Positions 7,828-15,000 of a DNA stretch of 64,000 nt are shown here, piece by piece. Positions within the stretch are counted from its first letter, which is position 1, and each line of letters opens with the position of its first letter. Where the stretch lies: the NCBI GenBank assembly GCA_049334165.1, contig JBEGHD010000003.1. The stretch is one strand, 5' to 3'. Origin of the DNA: JBEGHD01 sp049334165 (GTDB lineage Bacteria > Bacteroidota > Bacteroidia > Flavobacteriales_D > Sanyastnellaceae). The notes under the pieces are model-generated. The model saw only the letters and a list, made by a program, of their open reading frames with translations. It was not told the origin of the DNA and searched no databases. A program made the position numbers and the translations under genes.

Positions 7828-9093
7828 TTATCTATTTGTGTTGCTAATTGAATGAACAGGGCTTTTGTTTTTCCCAATAGCTATTAATCCTATAGATATT
7901 GGAAATATAATTGTTGCGCCCAATATTATTTCATAATAGAACCTAACAAATCCGTACCTCATCCACAAAAGCAGACCTTGCCCAAACAGAATTATTTCTG
8001 TTGACACAAATGCCAGCATCAAAAGAATTGAGCCTATAAAAGCACTCCTTCGAACAGGAATCAGGCCCCTGTCTTGCAACAGCGCCATAAGACTCATTGT
8101 GATTGACCCCAGCAAGGTGAGATGTATGAATCCGATCACAAAGTTCCTGATGGTGTAAGAAATTTCTGCAACTGCGGGAACGGCCACAGCCGTCTGTGCC
8201 AGCACTTTTAGAAATAAACTAATTAGCCCAACCAGGAGTAGCCAACCAGTCAATCCAATCTTGTCGGTCGATTTGCGAAAGGCTCTCACGAGCTTCTGAA
8301 TTATTGGGATGAAGACTGCCAGCTGCAGGATCACACCAGCCGAATTCAGGTAAAACAAAAATGTTTCGGGTGTGCTCCAGGTAATGCTGAGAGCATACGT
8401 CAGCAGCAATGAGAGCTGGAGAATCCAGAAAAGACCATTTCCAACTTCAATCCTCTCACCAGTCTTTTCAAAATGGTTGAATAGCAATGCCAGGATAGCG
8501 AAAGTGAACCAGCCATTAAACTGGAAGTGAAGGAAAAACTGAACAGAGGCGTAGTAAGCGGGGTGATGGCTTCCGAGAAAGGATGCCACTGGCGCGATTG
8601 CCCAAAGACCTAATGTCGATAACAACATCCAGATAACGGCCCAACGAGAGAAACGATGGACCGAATTGTTTGATCGCCTTTTCAAATCCTTCAGAAAAAC
8701 CACAGCAAACAGATAAGCCGCTGCGAGATGCAATGTGCTAAACGCGATACTAAAAGGCCCATAACCTTCGTAGGTGAAGAACACAGCCATACCTACACTG
8801 GCAATGATATTTAAAATCCACACCCACCAATAAGCCTTCAGGTATCTTGTCTTTTGAATTACTAAAAATATGAGTGCACCTGAGACAGCGGTAAAAAGCC
8901 AGCCCAGCATGGCCACGTGCGAATGTGCGTGAAGTAAATGCTTGTACTCCACCAATGGTATCTCGCGAACGAAAAAATAACGCATACCAGTTCCGAGTAA
9001 AGACGCCAGCAAAAACAACAGTAGACCTGATTTTAGCCAGCGCCTTTTATGAGATAGGTCAAATTCTTTGGCATCACTTATAAAATACGCCAT
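7828..9093 (-). CDS. Haem-copper-oxidase subunit I-like membrane protein
   Basis: 421 residues with about 12 hydrophobic helices. Near residue 55 is the His-rich segment HLLHAHSHVAMLGW, and later helices carry FLHFQFNGWF and FIHLTLLGS. This pattern of His in helices resembles a reduced cbb3- or NO-reductase-like subunit I, or an NnrS-type protein. It is not a canonical NorB because it lacks the usual full set of helical His motifs. It lies 41 bp after the RIC gene and 50 bp before the cytochrome c-nosZ unit. A role in NO sensing, binding or detoxification is inferred from this context only. Confidence 0.6.
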   Translation of the reverse strand: MAYFISDAKEFDLSHKRRWLKSGLLLFLLASLLGTGMRYFFVREIPLVEYKHLLHAHSHVAMLGWLFTAVSGALIFLVIQKTRYLKAYWWVWILNIIASVGMAVFFTYEGYGPFSIAFSTLHLAAAYLFAVVFLKDLKRRSNNSVHRFSRWAVIWMLLSTLGLWAIAPVASFLGSHHPAYYASVQFFLHFQFNGWFTFAILALLFNHFEKTGERIEVGNGLFWILQLSLLLTYALSITWSTPETFLFYLNSAGVILQLAVFIPIIQKLVRAFRKSTDKIGLTGWLLLVGLISLFLKVLAQTAVAVPAVAEISYTIRNFVIGFIHLTLLGSITMSLMALLQDRGLIPVRRSAFIGSILLMLAFVSTEIILFGQGLLLWMRYGFVRFYYEIILGATIIFPISIGLIAIGKNKSPVHSISNTNR

Positions 9094-9134
9094 TTCAATT
9101 TGTCTTAATCATTTTTTCTATAACAAATATCATG

Positions 9135-9854
9135 CTACTTACTCACTTGTCTGTGCATATTTCTTGCTTCAGGAAAAAGTATATTGTTTTCCAGGTGTAT
9201 GTGCTTGTGAAGATCCCTCTCGAACTCTTCAAGAATAGAAAAGGCCACACGGTAGGTCTGGCAACCATCTGGGGGACACATATAGTTGGAAGAGAGCTCT
9301 GCAATCTTCCTGCAGCGTTCTCCTTCCTGTGCATGTTCATCTTCCATCATTTTCACCGGATTGTCGATGTGGCCAAAATGTGGTCTGGGTAAATCTTTCC
9401 CCTTATCAATTGAGTTTTCTAATGACTTGATGTAAGGGAAGAGGATGAGCTCTTCTTTTTTCATGTGGGCAGCAAGGTCACCTGCCGACTGCTCAAATAG
9501 ATCTCGAATTTTGTAGAGTTCCGGGTGTCTCGCACCATGAACACGACTCAACTTTTCGAGATAAGTTTTGATCACTGGTATCGTATTTTCCACATAATTG
9601 TGATGAGTTTGCACAATGTGATCGATTAGTTCGGATGGCGACATTTCCTTGTAGCTCACTTCTTCCGGGATGCTCAATTCCACTTCGAGTTGACTCAAAA
9701 GCTCGCTAAGATCTACCGACTTTGCCGCACAAGCCTGTTCTAGTGGAATACCGCCATTGCAGCAAAAATCAATTCCGTAGTTCGTGAAAACTTTGGCAGT
9801 CTTGAAATTTTCTGCCACGATTTTGCTCACTTTTTTACTTTTCAAATCTTCCAT
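9135..9854 (-). CDS. ric: RIC (ScdA/YtfE family) di-iron Fe-S cluster repair protein
   Basis: 239 residues. The N-terminal ScdA_N domain contains GIDFCCNGG (Cys 31, Cys 32). A hemerythrin-like four-helix domain follows, with metal-ligand His/Glu positions in HHNYVENT, HGARHPEL, HMKKEELILFP and HIHLENNILFP. RIC proteins repair iron-sulfur clusters damaged by NO or peroxide. The gene is 24 bp downstream of the Rrf2 regulator, a pairing seen in NO-stress regulons, and immediately precedes the oxidase-like gene. Confidence 0.93.
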   Translation of the reverse strand: MEDLKSKKVSKIVAENFKTAKVFTNYGIDFCCNGGIPLEQACAAKSVDLSELLSQLEVELSIPEEVSYKEMSPSELIDHIVQTHHNYVENTIPVIKTYLEKLSRVHGARHPELYKIRDLFEQSAGDLAAHMKKEELILFPYIKSLENSIDKGKDLPRPHFGHIDNPVKMMEDEHAQEGERCRKIAELSSNYMCPPDGCQTYRVAFSILEEFERDLHKHIHLENNILFPEARNMHRQVSK

Positions 9855-9878
9855 TTCTAATAAGATATTTAGATTCTT

Positions 9879-10322
9879 TTATCCTTTATTTTTATTTGCT
9901 TCTTTCAAAAATGCCCTTCCATGCGAGATTACTTCGTTCATTTCTTTTAAGGAAGTAGTGGAAAGTGTTCCTGACAGATATTCCCTAACGGGAAGAAACC
10001 GATGATGAACCGGGCACGGATAATCGTCACTACACTCCTTAAATCCCAATACACAACCTACCATTAGCCCATCACCATCCACCGCTTCTACAATTTGGTG
10101 GAGATTGACCTCTTTCTGATCGATAATTCGATAACCTCCTCCCGGGCCGCGAGCAGAATCCAGTAAACCAGCATTGGTTAACATTTGCAATACTTTAGCA
10201 GTAAACGCTCTCGGTGAATCAATTGCTTTGGAGATTTCAAACAATCCGGCTCTACCCTCACCTGCTCTTGCTGTCAGGTGAATCATGATCTTAATTGCGT
10301 ATTCACAGGATTTCGAAAACAT
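9879..10322 (-). CDS. Rrf2-family Fe-S transcription regulator (NsrR-like)
   Basis: 147 residues. The N-terminal winged helix includes SCEYAIKIMIHL and the GPGGGYRI wing typical of Rrf2 proteins. Three Cys at 90, 97 and 103 fit the Fe-S cluster loop of NsrR/IscR-type sensors. With RIC directly downstream and the N2O reductase cluster beyond, an NO-responsive repressor role is the best reading; an IscR-like role cannot be excluded. Its upstream region contains three 10-bp A/T-rich repeats that could be its own operator. Confidence 0.85.
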   Translation of the reverse strand: MFSKSCEYAIKIMIHLTARAGEGRAGLFEISKAIDSPRAFTAKVLQMLTNAGLLDSARGPGGGYRIIDQKEVNLHQIVEAVDGDGLMVGCVLGFKECSDDYPCPVHHRFLPVREYLSGTLSTTSLKEMNEVISHGRAFLKEANKNKG

Positions 10323-10342
10323 GATCTTCCTCTTTCTGCGAG

Positions 10343-10390
10343 TAAAGGTAGCAATTTTCCCTATTTAGGACTTATTTATCCTTATTTATT
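10343..10390 (-). promoter_or_regulatory. Putative promoter and repeated operator before the Rrf2 gene
   Basis: Three consecutive 10-bp units occur on the plus strand: ctatttagga (10361), cttatttatc (10371) and cttatttatt (10381). They are thus spaced one helical turn apart. A -7-like TACCTTTA lies on the minus strand at 10350-10343, close to the TAnnTTTG consensus. The position just upstream of the -7 element suits a regulator binding site. No experimental motif is known to me for this family in this phylum. Confidence 0.35.
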
Positions 10391-10449
10391 TTAGAAACCT
10401 GAAATGGGCTAAATGAAAGTGCCCTGACCTTTGGGGAAGTGGAAGCCTA

Positions 10450-10866
10450 TTAGGTGCTCGGTTGATTGGGGAAAAACGACTGTAGCTCTGGAATCTCTTT
10501 AAGCTGGGTGAATGTTTCGGTGAGAACTGGTTTGGAAAGAAACTTCACGACCAATTCATTCTCTCCTGCTTTGGCAATATCTTCATCGTCAATCGAAGAA
10601 GTAGTCATGAAAACGTAGGTGTTACCTTTAGTGACAAAACGCTCAATCTTGTCGAGAAATTCCCAGCCATTCATGTTGGGCATGTTGATATCCAAAAACA
10701 GAATGTAAACATCCGATGTGCTGTAATTCTCTTCCATAAAGGACAGCGCAGACTCACCGCTAGCAAATGAAATGGGAGATTTATGAAAATTACTACTCTC
10801 CATCATCTTGCGAGTCATCATAATAAAAATCTCATCATCGTCAATCAAAATTGTCTTCACATTCAT
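10450..10866 (-). CDS. Single-domain response regulator (receiver only)
   Basis: 138 residues forming one CheY-like receiver. The acidic pair is in LIDDDE, the phospho-acceptor Asp 59 in FLDINMPN, the switch Thr in MTTSS and the conserved Lys in LSKPV. There is no output domain. It overlaps the upstream REC-PAS-DHp gene by 4 bp (ATGA), so the two are co-translated and probably work together. Without an effector domain it probably acts by protein-protein contact or as a phosphate acceptor. Confidence 0.88.
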   Translation of the reverse strand: MNVKTILIDDDEIFIMMTRKMMESSNFHKSPISFASGESALSFMEENYSTSDVYILFLDINMPNMNGWEFLDKIERFVTKGNTYVFMTTSSIDDEDIAKAGENELVVKFLSKPVLTETFTQLKEIPELQSFFPNQPST

Positions 10867-11876
10867 CCGCCCTCGCTTCTTGATTTAATATTTTTTGACT
10901 TGCCTACCACATCTTTGATGATGTTGTCTAATTCATCAGCTGAATTCAACACATGGCCGAGAAATTCCCCAATTTGATTTTCATCCAGGTCTCCTTCTTT
11001 GATAAGATTAATAAGTCCCATCATTCGGGCTACCGGGGCCCTCACTACGTGCGACTGAATCCACGCAATGTCTTTTAACTTCTCGTTTTGGCTTTCAATT
11101 GTGCGCTCATGCAAAATTCTTTCCGTGATATCGTTGGCAAGGGTTAGTTCAGCATTTTTACTCTGATAGGTTATGTAGTTTTTACTCAAATCAACGTAGA
11201 AAAGCTCACCGCTTTTTTTGCAGTGCTTTGCCTGACCCTCAAAACCCTTTTGAGTTTTATGGGTGTGCTTATTTTCCTCCTCACACTCTTCATCCTTCGC
11301 TTCAATATCGCGCACGGTCATCTGCAAAAACTCACTTTTCTCGTAACCGTACTTTTTCTCGGCCGCCTCATTTAAATCCAAAAATTTCCCACTTGAGGTC
11401 TCAGCAACCCACATTGGGATTGGACTCAGGTGGAAGAGGTCGCTGTAGCGCCTTTCTGATTCCTTAATCGTCTGAATGTAACGATACCTCTCAATGTTGT
11501 AGACAATACTTTTGTAGAGGATTGTTGGGGTAAGATCTTCTTTAATGAGGTAATCTGCCAGACCGGTGGATATGGAACGAGTAGCAAAGTTGAGGTCACT
11601 GTAGCCTGTGAGAGCAATAATCGGCACTTTATTATTAAGCGCCATCATGCTTTTTATCAAACCTTCCCCCCTTTTGTCGGGCAAGGAGAGGTCAAGCAAA
11701 ATAATGTCGAAGATCTTGCTTGTGTCTTTTAATGCTTTTTCAGCCAACTGATAGCTCTCCACATGTGTAACGTGTGGTCGTAAAATGTGATCTTCGATAT
11801 AATCTGATACGAGCAGAAAATCTCCGGGATTGTCCTCAATTACCAAAATTCGATATGTACCTCTGTCTTTTTCCAC
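10863..11876 (-). CDS. REC-PAS-DHp signalling protein lacking a kinase ATPase domain
   Basis: 337 residues with a GTG start. Residues 8-125 are a receiver with acceptor Asp 62 (LLDLSLPD), and residues about 140-255 a PAS domain. Residues 265-325 resemble a histidine-kinase dimerisation helix pair with the H-box IQSHVVRAPVARMM (His 276). The protein ends there: no N, G1 or G2 box of a catalytic ATPase domain follows, and the stop codon is followed directly by another receiver gene. It may be a phosphotransfer protein comparable in logic to Spo0F plus Spo0B. The large kinase gene lies 171 bp upstream. Confidence 0.75.
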   Translation of the reverse strand: MEKDRGTYRILVIEDNPGDFLLVSDYIEDHILRPHVTHVESYQLAEKALKDTSKIFDIILLDLSLPDKRGEGLIKSMMALNNKVPIIALTGYSDLNFATRSISTGLADYLIKEDLTPTILYKSIVYNIERYRYIQTIKESERRYSDLFHLSPIPMWVAETSSGKFLDLNEAAEKKYGYEKSEFLQMTVRDIEAKDEECEEENKHTHKTQKGFEGQAKHCKKSGELFYVDLSKNYITYQSKNAELTLANDITERILHERTIESQNEKLKDIAWIQSHVVRAPVARMMGLINLIKEGDLDENQIGEFLGHVLNSADELDNIIKDVVGKSKNIKSRSEGG

Positions 11877-12047
11877 CTTTGCAACGCGAGCAAATTAAAA
11901 ATTTTTTGATTGTAGAGCTACGCTTACAAACATCACAGAGTTTCGCATATAGCCGCTCTTTCACCTACCCTCACTAAAAAAGGCTCAAGAAAGAGCTCCA
12001 TATCAATCACATGTCTTTTCAATTTTTGTTTCTCTAAATGACAAATT

Positions 12048-15000
12048 CTATTTTTCTCGTATGGGAATTGTAAAGAAAAAAGTAGTGCCTTTTCCCTCTT
12101 CGGACTCCAACCATATGCGCCCATCGAAGCTTTCGATAATTTTCTTGACGATGGCGAGCCCCATACCAGTGCCTTCGAACTCTCCCTTGGCATGCAGCCG
12201 TTGAAAAATAACAAAAATGTCTTCGTAAGATTCCTCAGAAATTCCAATTCCATTGTCTTTTAGTTGAAAGATCCATTCATTGCCAGACTTCTCTGCTGAG
12301 ATTTCAATTTTTGGAGGCACATTCTCTCTGGAGTATTTGAGCGAATTACTGATGAGATTTTGAAAGACCTGTAGCAGTGGCGAACGCTGACCGAGTACTT
12401 CGGGCATTTGGGTTGTCATCACAACCTTGGCTCGCTTCTCCTCTATCGATTTCCGGTGAAGCGCTTTCACCTCATCAATAAGTTCTGCAATGTCGACTTT
12501 AGTGGGTGGCGCATCGTAGTGACCCACTCTGGAAAAATCCAGCAGGTCGAGAATGATTTCGCGCATTCGCTTTGCTCCGTCCACAGCGAAGAAAATGTAT
12601 TTCTGTGCTTTTTCATCGAGTTTATCGCTATAGCGTTTTTCGAGTTGCGACAAAAAACTGGTGACCATACGCAAGGGTTCTTGCAAATCGTGAGAAGCCA
12701 CGTAGGCAAATTGCTCGAGCTCCACATTCGAAAGTCGCAATTCTCTGGCCTGTTTTTTCAGAGAGGCATTTAGGTCTTTGAGCGACTTCTCATATTCCTT
12801 CCTTTTGGAAATGTCGGACATAACGCCTACTACTCTCGTTGCTTCGCCTTTTTCATCTCGAATAATCATTCCTCGATCTTCAACGTAAGCAAAGCCGCCA
12901 CTTTGGTATCGAAAGCGATAATCCATCTTCCAGTTCTTGACATTGGCGTCTTTTACGGCAGCAGAAAAACTCTCCTCAACTTCAGCTCTGTCACTTTTGT
13001 GAATATGTTCGAGCCAGGCTTCTGTAGTTGGCGAGAATTTTTCAATCTCATATCCGAATGAACTTTGAAAACCTTTACCCCAAAAGAGTGTATCCTCTTT
13101 TACATCCCAGTCCCAAATTGCGTCACTGGTCGCTTCCGAAACCTTTTCGAAACGCTCGTTTGAGAGTTTCAGCTGTTCTTCATACTTTTTCCTCTCAGTG
13201 ATATCTTTAAAGTAAACTGCCAACCCGTTTTTTGAAGGGTAGGCGCTCACCTGATACCATCTCTGCAAAGGCGCAAAGTATTCGTCAAAATTGACGGTCA
13301 CTTGTTCTTCCAAAGCTCTATGGTACATCTCATAGAAGAGCATATTTTTGGCCTCTTCAAAAACATCCCATAGATTCTTGTTTAGTATTTTCTGTTTTGG
13401 TGTTTGTAGCATTTCTTCGGCCCTGGAGTTCCAGTAGGTCACTATCCAGTTTTGATCCACAGAGAAGAATCCATCTCCGATACTCTCTAAAACTTCAACC
13501 TTCTCGTTGTACATGTTCTGAAGCGCCTTTTCAGCTGCAATTCTATCTGAGATATCTACTCCCGAACATTGAATTTCTGACGGGTTTCCATCTGAATCTG
13601 GCAAGCAAACAAAATCCCATAGGGTTGTTACCACACCACCTCCTTTTCTGGGTTTGTCGATCTCTACCTGAAAAACGGTATTTGGACTGACAATACATTT
13701 CTCCACAATTTCTCCAACTTTCGGGTGGTGGTAATCCATAATCGAATCCATGCCACTAACACCGATCAGATCTTTGTTACCGTGCGTCCAGCCAAAGTCT
13801 TCGTAAAATTTCTTGTTGTAAAAACTGTATTTCCCTTCGAGATCAGTTCGGATGATATAGTGCGACTGGGAAGCCATAATTCCCTGAAGTCGGGCCTCGC
13901 TTTCGCTGAGGGCAAGCTCTGCCATTTTTCTCTCGTGGATGTCCTGGATGCTTCCGAAGATTTTTACAGTTTCGCCATTTCTTCGATCAGCTTCGCCCAG
14001 GCAGCGCACCCACTTGGGAGTTCCTTTAGCCGTGTAGATCAACAGCTCGAGATCAAATTCTTCTCCATACGTCACCAGTCGCTTAAGAGCGTTTTCAATT
14101 TTCTCTCTGCTTTTTTCTTCGTAAAATTCAAAACCTCCCGTAAGTGTTGGATCGTAACTTTCATCAACTTCGATAATCTCGCGAGTCATAGGCGACCAAT
14201 ACATTTCTTCATTGTCTTTGGTGAATGTATTTTCCCAAGTACCTATTTTTGCCATTTTATTGGCTCTGTCCACCAAATCCTCAAGTTCTTTTTTCTCGCT
14301 AATATCCAACAGTACTGTATCCCACACATTCGTTCCATCTGAAAGTCTCGTTGGACTACCTCTGCCTTCTATCCAAATTGTTTTGCCATCGGGTCGAGTA
14401 ATTTGCCATTGATGATAAAATTGCGTTTGTGTTGCTGCCGAATGCTCTATAGCCTTTTGCAGGCCTTCTGCTTCTTCTTGATTTTTAACCTGACTCCACA
14501 TGGCATCAGTGGACTGCATACACTCCTCAGGAGTCAGTTGCCAAATATTGCGCGAGCCTTCGCTCACAAATTTCAGCTCATCTCTTCCATCGGGATAGAC
14601 ATAATACTTGAAAATGACACCCGGAAAATTATTGGCTGTGTTGAGTAGCCTGAGTTCTGCTTCTTTGCGCTGGTGGACATCCTGGAAACTTCCAAAAATC
14701 TTAATCACTTTACCATATCTGCTTTCCGCTTTTCCAATGCACTTGATCCACTGGTCATTGCCTTTGGCGGTGACAATGGGCAATTCAAATGAAAAGTCTT
14801 TTCCGCTGGAGATGGAGTCTTCAATATATTTTTTGACGATTTCCTGCGATTCTACGCGGTAGAATTGGATTGCTTCGTCCAGGTTCGGCTGATAGCCTTC
14901 GGGCACCTCGTGGAGCTTGCATACCATTGGCGACCAATAAATGCTGTCGTTGATCACATCTACTTCCCAGAAACCAAGACTGGCGAGTTCCGTTGCGTTT

